The notes: a model not told the origin generated them from the letters alone. A stretch of DNA of 64,000 bases from Sycobia sp. Sy_11 (GCA_018907035.1 JACCIC010000151.1:62001-126000), one strand, 5' to 3'; positions 34,238 to 45,210 are shown, counted from the stretch's first letter. Translations and numbers: made by a program.

Positions 34238-36688
34238 ATGATTTATTTTAGAGAAATTTATTGTAAATATGGTAGTACTATTAAAGATTATTGTTCAAAA
34301 TGGATTAAAATGAATTTAAAAGTTGTAATTCTTAAAGAAAAACTTACATTCCTTATTAGATGCAAGAAATCAAATATATTTCCGGTACACATTAATAATA
34401 GATTTCATGATGAATATTTTTTGCAGGTTTATAGTAATAATGTTTGTTATGATCTAAAGAAAAATATTTTCTTTTTCAAAAATAAATTACTTAATTTAGA
34501 AATTAGAGATTTACATATTCAGATTCATTCCTTAAATAGATATTTATTAAAGATTAAACATTATTTATATCAAAATATAGAAAGAAATGAATTACATGAA
34601 TTTTTTCTTGGTCAAAGCAAACATTTTATTAAGACAAAATATATTAATAGACAAACACTAAAAAGGAAATTTGAATGTTTAAGAAATAAAAAACAATTTC
34701 AAAGCTACCAATTTAACAATGCAAACAATAAAAATTGGTTTAGGAATCTAACTGACAAGGAGATACCAAATGAAGTAATAAACATCATGTCTAAAGGTGC
34801 CAAACATGGAATATTATATTGTAAAAGTAATCTCCCGATCAAAGAAATCATCGCGGAGGTTGAAAGTAATCTTTTTGGTTTAAATGATGAAGTAAAAAAG
34901 GAATGTAGGGCATCTTTGGTTAATGTCATTAGTAATTTTAAAAGAGAAAATAAATTTGATAATTTTTTAAATAGTAATTTTATACATGATTTAATTGCCG
35001 CGAAGAATTTTTTGAAAAATAACCCTAATATAATCTTCCAAAAGGCCGACAAAGGTAATGTAACTGTAGCTTCCAATAAAATTGATTACATAAATTGTAT
35101 AAATAATATATTAAATGATGATAGTACTTATTTGAAGATTGGTAATCCACATATCATTAAGCTACAAAATAATTTGAAAGAGTTATTAAATAATTGGAAA
35201 AGAAATGAATATATAAATGATACTACATATAAGTATTTAAAATGTGAAAATGGAACTGTGGCAAAATGTTATGGGCTTCCCAAGATTCATAAAGAAAATC
35301 TGACATTTAGAATAATAATATCTTCCATAGGTTTCCCAACTTATAATATTGCTAGATTTTTGTCTAATATATTGGTTAAGATAGTTGGAAGAACTAGTTC
35401 TTACATTAAGGATAGTTGGTGTTTTTACAATGAAATGAAAGATATTGTTATTCCGAAAAACTACAAGATGATTTCATTGGATGTAGTATCTTTGTTTACA
35501 AATGTACCTTTAGAGTTGTTAAATGATATTATACAGGAAAAGTGGAATGAAATTAATTTGCATACAAAATTGACAATGAATGAATTTATTAAAGCAATTA
35601 ATTTGGTTTTTAATAACACAATTTTTTCATTTGATAATAAATTTTATGAACAAAAATACGGATGTCCAATGGGGTCGCCTTTGTCACCGGTTATAGCTAA
35701 TTTAGTTATGGAAAAGTTGGAAAGTATAGCCTTGTCAAAATTGCTTTTTGAACCAATGATATTTAAGAGATATGTTGATGATATCTTTACAATTGTTCCA
35801 GAAGTTTTTGTGGATGAAATGGTGGATGTTTTCAATTCTGTGCATGACAGAATTAAATTTACAAGGGAGGTTGAAGTAAATAGTCAGTTAAGTTTTTTGG
35901 ACGTTAATGTGATTAGATGTAGTAATAATAAGGTAAAACTTAATTGGTACAGAAAGCCTACTTGGTCAGGTAGGTTTTTAGATTTTAATTCACACCACCA
36001 ATTCGGAAACAAAATTGGAGCATTGAGAGGTGTCGTTGACAGAGCAATTAAATTGTCACATAAAGATTTTAGACAAAATAATTTACAGATAGTAAGAGAG
36101 ACTTTTATTAATAATGGCTATCCAATTCAATTTATTAATAGATTGATTGCTGAGAGATTGTTCGAAATTTATAATACCGAAAAAAGACATAGTGCAGGAA
36201 TTGATTTTAACGGAGGCAAAATTATTGTCTTACCATATGTTCGAGGATTATCTGAAAGAATAAAAAGAAATTTTCGGAAATATAACATTCAAATTTTCTT
36301 TAAAAATCGCAATAATTTAAGTAGATTGTTTAATAATTGCAAAGATAAGGATGATTTATGCTTAAAATCAGGAGTTGTTTACAAGATTAATTGCATGGAT
36401 TGTGATAAATACTATATTGGACAAACAGGTAGATATTTAAAAAAGAGAATTTATGAGCATAAATATAGTTTACGTAGCTCACATATTACTTCTGGTTTAA
36501 AAGAGCATTGTTTAAAGTTTTTACATTCTTTTGATTTTGTGAATGTGGATATTTTGGAATATGGTATTAATAATAAGTATAAACGGGAGAGTCTTGAAAG
36601 TATTCACATTTCCAAGAATCGAAATAATGTGAATTTAATGTTAGAGTCTGATAGATTGGACAGTGTTTATCATTCCTTATTAAATTGA
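34238..36688 (+). CDS. PLE polyprotein: reverse transcriptase with GIY-YIG endonuclease, 816 aa
   Basis: The enzyme copies the element RNA at a nicked target site. The N-terminal quarter is a basic, Asn/Lys-rich extension. The reverse-transcriptase domain spans about residues 265-600: KADKGNVTVASNK, KCYGLPKIHKENLTFRI, motif A MISLDVVSLFTNVP, motif B YGCPMGSPLSPVIAN and the catalytic YVDD of motif C (about residues 510-513), followed by LSFLDVNVIR. Near the C-terminus CX(n)C-type cysteines (NCKDKDDLC, INCMDCDK) precede the GIY-YIG block DKYYIGQTGRYLKKRIYEH (about residues 725-745). The length and order are typical of animal PLEs. No stop or frameshift is seen. ATG 34238 is the first in-frame start after the left pLTR. 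Codon use is strongly A/T biased. Confidence 0.93.
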   Translation: MIYFREIYCKYGSTIKDYCSKWIKMNLKVVILKEKLTFLIRCKKSNIFPVHINNRFHDEYFLQVYSNNVCYDLKKNIFFFKNKLLNLEIRDLHIQIHSLNRYLLKIKHYLYQNIERNELHEFFLGQSKHFIKTKYINRQTLKRKFECLRNKKQFQSYQFNNANNKNWFRNLTDKEIPNEVINIMSKGAKHGILYCKSNLPIKEIIAEVESNLFGLNDEVKKECRASLVNVISNFKRENKFDNFLNSNFIHDLIAAKNFLKNNPNIIFQKADKGNVTVASNKIDYINCINNILNDDSTYLKIGNPHIIKLQNNLKELLNNWKRNEYINDTTYKYLKCENGTVAKCYGLPKIHKENLTFRIIISSIGFPTYNIARFLSNILVKIVGRTSSYIKDSWCFYNEMKDIVIPKNYKMISLDVVSLFTNVPLELLNDIIQEKWNEINLHTKLTMNEFIKAINLVFNNTIFSFDNKFYEQKYGCPMGSPLSPVIANLVMEKLESIALSKLLFEPMIFKRYVDDIFTIVPEVFVDEMVDVFNSVHDRIKFTREVEVNSQLSFLDVNVIRCSNNKVKLNWYRKPTWSGRFLDFNSHHQFGNKIGALRGVVDRAIKLSHKDFRQNNLQIVRETFINNGYPIQFINRLIAERLFEIYNTEKRHSAGIDFNGGKIIVLPYVRGLSERIKRNFRKYNIQIFFKNRNNLSRLFNNCKDKDDLCLKSGVVYKINCMDCDKYYIGQTGRYLKKRIYEHKYSLRSSHITSGLKEHCLKFLHSFDFVNVDILEYGINNKYKRESLESIHISKNRNNVNLMLESDRLDSVYHSLLN

Positions 36689-37107
36689 TTGGTTTTGGAC
36701 AATTTGTGTAGAGGGGGAATTTATATTTAATTTACGAAATTTGGTGGTGGGGATGAGTATATATAGATTAGAATATAAGGTTTAGATTAGTCCCTGATGA
36801 GGAGCCGTAGCGAGCTCGAAACGTTGGACAAGTCTTCAATTAGGTAAGGGTGTTGGGGACAGTCAGACTGCACTTTACTAACAAAGAATTTTTTCAGCTA
36901 ATATTTTATTTTCAGATTAGTCTACGGGGGTGAATGTAAACAAGGACAGTCTGACTGTCATTATCATTTTAATTTAATTTTTAATTTAATTTTTATTTTT
37001 AATTTTTATTTTTTATTTTTATTATTTTTTATTATTTTTATTTTATTTATTTATTTTTGGTTGAAATTGATTGGACTGTAAGACCAATAAAAAATATTTA
37101 TTAATTT
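36483..37107 (+). repeat. Right LTR-like end (pLTR) of the PLE
   Basis: It begins inside the last part of the gene and ends at accaataaaaaatatttatt, directly before the right 12-bp repeat. It lacks the gtcgacagaagtac extension that the left copy has, so the shared unit is about 620 bp. Confidence 0.8.
36790..36829 (+). ncRNA. Hammerhead ribozyme motif in right pLTR
   Basis: Identical in sequence to the motif at 33840-33879. Two copies on one transcript would allow the dimeric fold that the minimal stem III seems to need. Confidence 0.75.
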
Positions 37108-37398
37108 CAAGTATATGGTTTACTCTAAATTACATTCGTGTTAAATATGTATGTTTCTGTTTTAAACATAAATTTAAATAAATATTTATTGTATTCTAAT
37201 AACTATTGAATTAATTTTAATAAATGCATGATATAATGTAAATAGCAATGCAATAAAATTTATTATATAAAAATTTAATGAAATTTTTATATAAATAATT
37301 TACAGAAAGTATAATTTTTTATATCAAATTAGTCTTATTACTAAGTTCAACGCAATCTTATTATCAAGATTTAAACTCAAAATTTTAAGAAAATACGT

Positions 37399-37402
37399 AT
37401 GT

Positions 37403-37436
<34 letters not shown>
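37399..37436. repeat. (TG)n microsatellite
   Basis: TG run with one TA interruption. An 83-residue frame across it is an artefact. Confidence 0.9.
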
Positions 37437-37669
37437 TCTTAAAAATTTGGCAGCTGAGTGTAGTAGATGGGATTCACTGGTGTCGACGAAGAAATTTTTT
37501 AAGTGCGTATACCTAGGTATACATTTTCGTAGCTTCGATCATCGCCACGGAGCGAATTTAAAATTTGAAGAAAATACGTGTGTATATAAATGCGTCATAC
37601 ACACTTACACACACAGACAAGAAAATCTATACGCACTTCAAGAATTTTGACACCAGTTAATCCCTTTTA

Positions 37670-37854
37670 TTGCATCTATTGTTTCGGCGTCCCCCCTACT
37701 GAACGCCGTCTCTCCTTCGATCGCACCAGCTCGAAAACCAACATCTGGAATATCGCACAAGCGGAGTACCGACGTTCACCGCCGTAGCGCTGAGTGTCAA
37801 AATTTTACTGTAATGTCTAACATGGGCATCGGCGATCTCCCCTTATTATCTCTG
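37670..37854 (-). repeat. Right terminal inverted repeat of element B
   Basis: Reverse complement begins CAGAGATAATAAGGGGAGAT and matches 28721-28965. It is followed on the right by ccactacctttttcagata, which is element A sequence. Confidence 0.65.
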
Positions 37855-38479
37855 GTCCACTACCTTTTTCAGATAACTGTTAGTTACCGTAAAAAGTCCT
37901 CATTACTTTACCATCATTAACACTAATATCGTCTAATAATTGCGCGATATATATTCGAAAAAAGACGATCGTATAACCATTATAATTAAAAGTGCACTAT
38001 TTGCGAAGTTTTACTTAAATAATAGCTTCCATATTAATAAAAATTATATAAGGTAAGTTTCTTTTTATATAATGAATCAATTACAAAGTTTTTGTATATC
38101 TTATTTATAATGATGGACTCTTTACATATTTATTCAATATATTTTTTGATATCAATAGGTTTTTTAATATGAAGCCTAGAAGTGAAAAATGTAAAATGAT
38201 TTATTCTGTTATATTTTATCCACATTTGAATTTCTATCTTTATTTATTTTCCAATTGAATTTATTGTTATGGAATATGCTTTTTTTATTTATTAACGTTT
38301 GATGTAATACTGAAATATTTGTTAAAATTCTTTTTTTATGTCAAATGCTTTTTTAAATATAAATAATATACAGTTTCTCTGTATAAATATTCATATCTAT
38401 TTAACTTAATAATAAATATAACAAATAATAATATTTGTATTTGTTCAATTAATATTTTTTTATATATTAGTTATAATAC

Positions 38480-38890
38480 TGTAATGACTTATGGGATTGT
38501 TAGCAGGGTAAGGATAACACAATTTATTGAACGATATAAGGGCACGTAAAAATACACACTTTATTAATACTACAAAATACAAGAAGGAAAAATATTAATT
38601 CGATCGCGGCGAACTGCTACGTCGGTTGCTTGCGCGGGCTGGTCAAGAGACACGTCGTCTCGTGATCGAGGCTGCAGATCAAGTGATGTAATCTTCTCAT
38701 GAGGATCATTTGCGGGTAAGGGAAAATCTATTTATTACCTGGGACCAATAAACTCAAGGGTTGGCGAGGTATTCGCATGCTCCGATATTTCTTGGCCGGC
38801 GGGCCATCTGTGCAGCGGCCGTTCATAGTGTTGAGGCGTGGTCGGGTTTCTTAAATCCCTGCATCTTGGTGCAGCGACATGACCGTCACA
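38480..38890 (-). mobile_element. Solo-LTR-like insertion in A1
   Basis: A 411-bp GC-rich block interrupts A/T-rich element A sequence. On the minus strand it starts TGTGACGGTC and ends TCATTACA, giving TG...CA ends similar to those of the Gypsy LTRs at 44588 (TGTGACGAGG...GTTACA). Near its 3' end it has two AATAAA-type signals (ttaataaagtg, ttcaataaattg). No target duplication is visible, so a solo LTR is likely but unproven. Confidence 0.5.
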
Positions 38891-39502
38891 GACTTATTGA
38901 ATATGATATATTCAAAAATTTACACTAATATTGTTTTTGATCACAGATAATACTGATTCTTAACTCATCTGGCTCATATAATCATTTATCACAGCAGCCT
39001 ACTCATTACGTTGGGATAATTTGCAATTTTGGAAGATCTACTTCTATTCTGTTGTGAGAATCATCGAGGAAATCAGTGTAGTAGTGAAAAAAGGTAAAAT
39101 GTGTTTTTGGTTACTAAATTTGAATTCATTACTGTAGTCTCACTTGTTTCTACATTAAATATTCGTTATTTTTTACGCAGTTCAGTTTAGTTTTATTTAT
39201 TATACTTTTTTGACTTATTAATTTTTACTTATACTATTTTTAATATCTGTGCAATATTGAAATATTTATTCAATATATTTTTTTATTATCCATTTGGTTT
39301 TTTAACATAAGTAATTTACATAAAATTATATTATAATATGATTAGAAGAAAGCAATTTAGTGAACTTTGCTCGCAGTAGAAAAAGAATCGTTTATTACAT
39401 ATTTTAAACAGGCCAAATGAAAATATTAAACTAATTAATTTCAACAACTCCATTAAACATAAAAATTTAAATTCTCTAGATAGTAATAATTTAAATGAAG
39501 TT

Positions 39503-40205
39503 ATGTTAACATTAAAGCAGTCTAATATATTAAAAATAAATGCAGAAAATAATTTAAATAACCATGCAGATTATCATAAAATTAAAGAAATATTTTTTAA
39601 TACGAAGTTTATACGTCGATGGGAATCAGAAAGGGGTCCAAAAAAAATGAATGGAACACCATTTGCATCTATTATTGTTTCTAAGAATGAACAATTTTTT
39701 CTTTAAAACTTTTTACTATATTCTTATGCTATTATTATGCTGTATTGAATTTTGTTGGTTTTTTATTCAATATTTTTTATGTAACATTATGATCAGGCAT
39801 TTAGGATATACGAATATCCATATAATAAGAAAAATACTAAAAATTGGAGAATTAGCTTTATAATTTCAAACTTTATTCTGTCTTTCTACTTAGTAAATCT
39901 ACGGATTCGAATGTTTTGCCAAAAGACTGCAATAAGTTCGAAATATGAAACGACAGATGATTATATATTTATAATTTATTATAATAATAATAATTAAGAA
40001 AAATATTATTTAATTTGCAGCAAGCTATTCGAACCATTTGAATGTCACCGTTCAAGATATGGAGAACACAATTGCGGTCTGGCTACGGAGAACGAGTGAT
40101 AGGATTAATAACATTTTAAAATGTAAAATATCCTATCAACATCGAATAATTAAATCTATCATAATTATAGCTTATATAGTTATAAAACTAAGTATAAAAT
40201 TATAG
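39503..40205 (+). pseudogene. DUF4806-like gene remnant with one intron (A1)
   Basis: Exon 1 (39503-39680) ends in IFFNTKFIRRWESERGPKK followed by MNGTPFASIIV. Exon 2 (40021-40205) reads LNVTVQDMENTIAVWLRRTS and then DRINN. The exons keep a phase-1 junction, and the intron of 340 bp ends in ttaatttgcag. The donor is damaged (CT instead of GT). The pattern of an aromatic-basic block, then a hydrophobic block, and a final IxxWLRRxxDR resembles the C-terminal DUF4806 domain common in insect proteins linked to transposons. The function of that domain is unknown. The second copy at 60150-60705 has the intact GT donor but stops in exon 2. Confidence 0.4.
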
Positions 40206-40472
40206 TATATTGTATATTTTCAAAATTTATATTTGTTCTTATAAATATTAAGGGTGTCATTAAAAAGTTTTTATATCTTTTATAAATAAAAATGTATTAG
40301 TTTAAAGAACAAGTTAATAAATATGATCGGTAATGTAATTTTTAATGTATATGCGTTTAAATTTGCATTTAATATAAAGAATGTATCTTTTCTATATAAA
40401 AAGAAATTGCTTTTATTAGGTAGTTATGATTATAAAAACATCTAATTTAAAATATATTTAATCAGATAGGAC

Positions 40473-40476
<4 letters not shown>

Positions 40477-40524
<48 letters not shown>
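40477..40524. repeat. (AT)n microsatellite
   Basis: Pure AT run of about 24 units. Confidence 0.95.
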
Positions 40525-40528
<4 letters not shown>

Positions 40529-40639
40529 TTTTTGATCAACTATATGATTAAGATATTTTCGTTTAAATAATTTTATAATTAATATAACCACTTGATTAAG
40601 GTAATTCTTTTTCTTATATAGAAAAGGTAAATTCTTTGC

Positions 40640-41073
40640 ACCCAATAATAAAATCATTTAGTTACCTATTAGATACCATATGTATACAATGTTAAGTTAC
40701 CTATAAGATATCTTAGCTATATCTAGAATGCATATTTATGGCGACTATTAAGATATCTGTCGCACATCCATAAGTCGTCTTTTAAGACATCGTTTAGGCA
40801 ACGTACAGGTAAATTATAAGTACCGAAGCGGAATCAATTAGTTATCTGTAAGATGCCATTTTTGCAACTTATTCATTAATCGTAAAGTAAACTTTCAGAT
40901 GTCTATAAGAAGTGGTTACGATATACTTTAATGTACATTTAAGGTGGAAATAAGACGTCTGTCATATACCTAAGGCGTCTTTTACGATATCGTTTAAGTG
41001 CCTTTTGACTGTTGGAAGTTAACTATAAATATCCTTACAGTTATCTACGTGCTAATTGGGATATTAGCAGATG
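40640..41073. repeat. Degenerate repeats with a period of about 200 bp
   Basis: The block aagatatctgtcgcacatcc followed by ataagtcgtcttttaagacatcgttta near 40750 recurs near 40950 as aagacgtctgtcatatacct and aaggcgtcttttacgatatcgttta. Motifs like gttacctattagatacc and gttatctgtaagatgcc recur every 60-100 bp. They resemble parts of the A terminal repeats and lie between copies A1 and A2. Confidence 0.55.
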
Positions 41074-41492
41074 CCCAATTGGCACAGATATCTGTAAGAT
41101 ATCTAATTCCTGCGTTTTGGAAGTACCAGAAAAGTCTTTCACAAAAGGTATCTAAATGTCCTCTCTTATAGACAAACATTTGGTGGTTATCTCGGAGTTA
41201 CCATAATGCAGATAACTTTAAGTTTACTGTAAGAAAGTATCGTTAGGCTACCTTTTTCAGATAACTAATAGTTACTGTATAAAAGCTGCCATTAATGTAC
41301 CTTCTGAAAATTAACATTAGTTATCCTAAAAAAGGTATCATTACTTGGTCTTTTTCAGATAAATTATAGTTACCTTAATAAGTCGCCATTACGTTACCAT
41401 CATTAAGATGAATTTTAATTATCGATAAATATATCATTGCGTGGTATATATTCGAAAAACAAAACACGATCGTATAACCGTTATAATTTAAA
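41074..41492 (+). repeat. Left terminal and subterminal repeat of A2
   Basis: Starts CCCAATTGGCACAGATATCT; ends at the target duplication ATTTAAA (41486-41492) of element C. The last part, cgatcgtataaccgttataa, also occurs near 37968 in A1. Confidence 0.65.
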
Positions 41493-41737
41493 CAGAGTTA
41501 ATAAGCAGGGATTGCTGATGCCATATATGAAAGGCTCGACAATTTTTGAGCACCGGGAACGTTTGCCCTCAATAGGCCCAACTTCTACACTAACGTGCTA
41601 ACGCGAAGTCACAGCTACATCAGCATAAATTAATGTGCGCATTTGCCTTCGTTACGAGTTGTGAAGTAGGTAATATCTATATATAGATATATTTATACGC
41701 TTTTGTCCAATGCGACGTTGTTGTTTTACTGTTTTTA
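41493..41737 (+). repeat. Left terminal inverted repeat of element C
   Basis: Matches the reverse complement of 55510-55755 at roughly 80%. The first 30 bases are also shared with the ends of element B and with 63077 onward. Confidence 0.7.
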
Positions 41738-43460
41738 ATATATCTAATTGAATACAGAGCTGTTTCGAAAAACTTGTCAAATTTCTATAAAAAAAACTGA
41801 TAAAAATTTTAGATAGATAGATTACGTATATATTTTGAGTCGCTTGATTATAAATATTATAGAAATTGATAACAAAAAAGTTTTGGAACAAATTATAAAA
41901 AATTATAGACCAGATCAAAATGTAACACTTATTTTGCATGAAATGTTTCTCTAAAAGAAAAAAATAAAACCGAATACAAAAAATCGATTCAAAAAGAAAT
42001 TGCAAGAAAAAATTTGGTGAAAAAAAATTTGTGAAATAAACAAAAATTTGATAAAAATCAAACCAGTTTAAAAAACATAAGACACAATCCAGAAAAAATT
42101 AGTTCAAAAAAATAACAAACAAGTTGAAATAAAATTAGTAAAAAAATTAACAAAAGGTAAAAAGAAAAGTACGAAATATCGATAGACTATTACTGTAGCG
42201 CTAAAAGGCGGAAAATAATTTTTCGAGAAATAATATAGCATTGATATTATCACACTCAAATAGCACTCAAGATATCTCATCTGAAGAATCAATTTGATTT
42301 TTCGGAGTCAGTGCAATACATTCCAATTTAACTATATCAAGGAACTTCTTTTCACGCGTTGACGACTTTTTGTTGATTAAAAAGGACTTAGTCGAATAAT
42401 ATGATCGATAATGTCCGAACAGTATTTGTAATAAGACTGTATCCTCATGTCAAATGTAATAAAAAAACTCCTTTTGTCAGATTTTTGTACCCTAAAGTGG
42501 TCCGGCGATACTTGCAGATCCAAAAAGATTTCCGAATGTTGTTTCTAAATGTCTTAGCTTCTAAAATAGTTAACGGAACCAGCTGTACATAAAAAATTTT
42601 ATTTTTAAAAGATCTATAAATCAAAAAATTTTGTATAAAACATAAGTTTTATTCTATTAATTAATGCCGTTTATTACTATTATTTTAACTAATAATAATA
42701 CATTGGTAGATTTTTAATCAGTAAACTAAAAATATTTATATATGTAAACCTTTTCGTAGAAAAACAAAAACAAATGTTCGTATATAAGAACAATGTTCAT
42801 ATAAAATATTTTTTGAAAATATTCCGAAAAACCTTAACAAAAAATAAATTATGTAACGAAATTACATCTGACAACAATAGACCATTAAAACAATTGGCTA
42901 AGTACATTTTATATGTATCATCATAAATAACAGCATGTAGATGAGTTTTTAGACTCTTAGTTTAGACAGGGATAATAAGCAGTTTATTATATGGCAGTAG
43001 TCTATCGATATTTCGTACTTTTTACATTTTTAAAATCTAATGTTATTTCTATCTTTTTTAAAAATCGGGTTTATTTAAACAATTTTGAAAAAATTTTTTA
43101 ACTAATTTTTTTCTGGGAATTTTTCTTATATATTTTTAAACTGGTTTGATTTTTATCAAATTTTTGTTTATTTCACAAATTTTTTTTCACCAAATTTTTT
43201 TCTGCAATTTCTTTTATAATCGTTTTTTGTATTCGGTTTTATTTTTTTCTTTTAGAGAAAAATTTAATAGAAAAAAGTGTTACATTTTGATCTGATCTAT
43301 AATTTTTTATAATTTGTTCTAAAACTTTTTTTTTATCAATTTCTATAATATTTATAATCAAGCGACTCAAAATATATACGTAAACTATCTATATAGAATT
43401 TTGATCAATTTTGATTTATCAACAGCTCTGTATTCAATTACATATATTAAATAATGTATA
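41738..43460. repeat. Foldback element, arms about 460 bp
   Basis: The left arm (41738-42198) and the right arm (42995-43460) are reverse complements with about 85-90% identity over long stretches. Outer ends: aattgaatacagagctg near 41745 faces cagctctgtattcaatt near 43424. Inner ends: gtacgaaatatcgatagact near 42171 faces agtctatcgatatttcgtac near 43000. The spacer (42199-42994) has a 63-residue frame at 42401-42592 that I do not recognise. Confidence 0.75.
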
Positions 43461-44587
43461 TTTAAGCTTATAAACGATTTATTATATTGTCTTTAAAATT
43501 TTATACTATAATTTTCAGAATTAAATAAATTGTTGCAATTACTCTATGATATACATAAGTAATTCAGATAATCTATTGTTAACAATTTTGTGACGTCTAG
43601 GCATATTTACCCTTCCGTACACGTTATTCTTTATTTTTAGTACATACGTGTATTAATTTTAATACACATATGCACCTATTGTTCTAGGCAGTTTTGAGCC
43701 TGGAGTTGCCTCCACTAGCTCGGGAATGCCTAGTCGATCACTTAATGGCAACTAACAATAAGATGATGGATTTTTATGGACGTTATGAAACCCTATGCTA
43801 GTTTTACATATGTCAGAGTCCAAGGCTCTATTTGGATGCAATTTCCTCTTCTTTCGAAGGGCAAACTGAATCCGCCTCGGCCTACCGACCTATTTCCCTA
43901 TTTACTAAGGATGTATGGCTGATAAACTAGGGGGATGTTCAGTCCTACCACATAGGAGGACCAGACACTTCCCCGGAAAAAGGAGATTGAAAGAAAAGGG
44001 AGAGAGAGAAAAATTAGATTTATTATTTGTTAAATATTAATGAAATTTATTTCTTACTTGTATACGGCGAGAGAGAGGACTTACGGGAGACTGCTTGATT
44101 GAACGCTGCTGACTGAATGAATTTTTGTGGAAAAATCGGGGCTTTATATACCCGATTTTTCCATGATCATCCGCAATCCCTCTCTCTGCTCCTCGTTTTT
44201 ACAGCTTTTTTATTACATTATTTATTTTGCTTACTTTTAGCCTTAATACTAGTATAAACAATTAAATTTTATCATAAACATTCATTATAATTTTTGTCTT
44301 AAATATTTGTTGTATTAAAAATATAATTTAATTGTTTAAAGTATTAATTTTACTATAAAATAAACATCGAAAATTGTACACTAGTGCATCGTTAATGTAC
44401 ACGTTGCGTTACCTATGAGACCTTCATCGGAGAAACATACGCTTCTGACGTATGATCTTGCGCAAGTCAACGTCTTATTTCGGCGGTATTATGAAATTGT
44501 TTTCCTCGCCCAAATAAGATGATGACATGCTAGATGAAATTCGGTCATTTTAGTTTCGATTCTTATTCTACAAAACTTTATATATAT
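43461..44587 (-). promoter_or_regulatory. GC-richer block with TATA box and initiator on the minus strand
   Basis: On the minus strand TATATAAAG (44142-44150) is followed about 34 bp later by an insect-type initiator TCAGTC (44111-44116) and then, near 44060, by a splice-donor-like acaagtaag. The TATA box sits in an inverted repeat (aaaaatcggg...cccgattttt). A 9-bp repeat, gtacacgtt, flanks the block (43617-43625 and 44397-44405). No protein frame is present. It may be an LTR-like unit of an unknown element, but its ends are not TG...CA. Confidence 0.4.
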
Positions 44588-45179
44588 TGTGACGAGGAAC
44601 GCAAGCACTGCGTGCGCCTGCCTTCCCCGTCCCGTTGCTCTCTCTCCAGTCGTAGCATGTACATATTTATCTGTATATTTATATGTAGAAACGTTTGTAT
44701 GTTTCAGGCCGACGCACAACCACCGGCGGAGAGGTAAGTGAGAGAGAGAGCGGGGAGTGGGGAGAGACAGCCACGCGCGCGATTTAGAAAGAAAGAGAGC
44801 GGCGAAGGGAAGACACCGCGTACCGGCCCTCTACACACGTCGTCCGTGTTTTTTTTTGGTTGCTAAAGCCGTGCCGCGACGGATCGTGTGTGGGAACCTA
44901 CCTTGTGTTCCAAGGTTCCCCTCCGCCTCGTACCTCGTCCTCGGGGAGAGTGCCCGGTAACGCGCTCGTGGTGCTACAGTGGTGCAAGGGTGTGTAGTGT
45001 ACCCGCGCCGAATACGAGCTCGAGCGGACGAATTGTCGTCCGCCCCTTCTACGCGGAATAACCGCCCCATCCCGGAGGTCAACGTCACCGTCGCCCGCGG
45101 CAAAGGAAGGCGCTATTGCGCTGCGAGAACGCGCTGCGAGACCTGCAGGTTCCGGCCCTCTGTAAGTGGCAGCTCCTTT

Positions 45180-45210
<31 letters not shown>

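Larger units (their letters stand above)
33534..37107 (+). mobile_element. Full-length Penelope-like element
   Basis: A 5'-truncated LTR-like copy (33534 to about 34230) is followed by one open protein frame (34238-36688) and a second LTR-like copy that overlaps the end of the gene (36483-37107). The two LTR-like copies are nearly identical. A perfect 12-bp direct repeat, tttcaagtatat, lies at 33452-33463 and 37105-37116 and is a likely target duplication; 7 bases (ttcaagt) and the poly-A tract separate the left one from the element. This is the reference copy for all PLE fragments in the window and may be active. Confidence 0.9.
28721..37854. mobile_element. Element B: 9.1-kb insertion with CAGAGATAATAAGG inverted termini
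   Basis: The left end (28721 onward) and the reverse complement of the right end (37670-37854) share about 200 bp at roughly 70% identity, beginning CAGAGATAATAAGGGGAGAT and continuing with gatgttg...ttcgagct and gtgcgatcgaagg. Sequence left of 28721 and right of 37854 joins into a continuous element A, so B inserted into A1. The interior holds AT-rich DNA, long palindromes and a later PLE (33534-37107), but no transposase. A clean target duplication is not visible. The CAGAG start recalls hobo/Hermes-type hAT ends, but the class is not established. Confidence 0.6.
28237..40640 (+). mobile_element. Element A, copy 1 (A1), split by element B
   Basis: A1 starts with a long terminal repeat half at 28237-28720, whose outer end is GTGTCAAATCATACGGC. 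It is interrupted by the 9.1-kb element B (28721-37854) and resumes at 37855. The body includes a solo-LTR-like insertion (38480-38890) and a DUF4806-like gene remnant (39503-40205). The same body sequence occurs in copy A2 (55756-60840) in the same order and orientation, which defines the family. The right end of A1 is not clear; it fades into degenerate repeats after about 40300. Confidence 0.6.

Noticed and set aside
34705..35076. 123-residue minus-strand frame inside the PLE gene
   Set aside because: It is the antisense of the PLE reverse-transcriptase gene and has no independent support.
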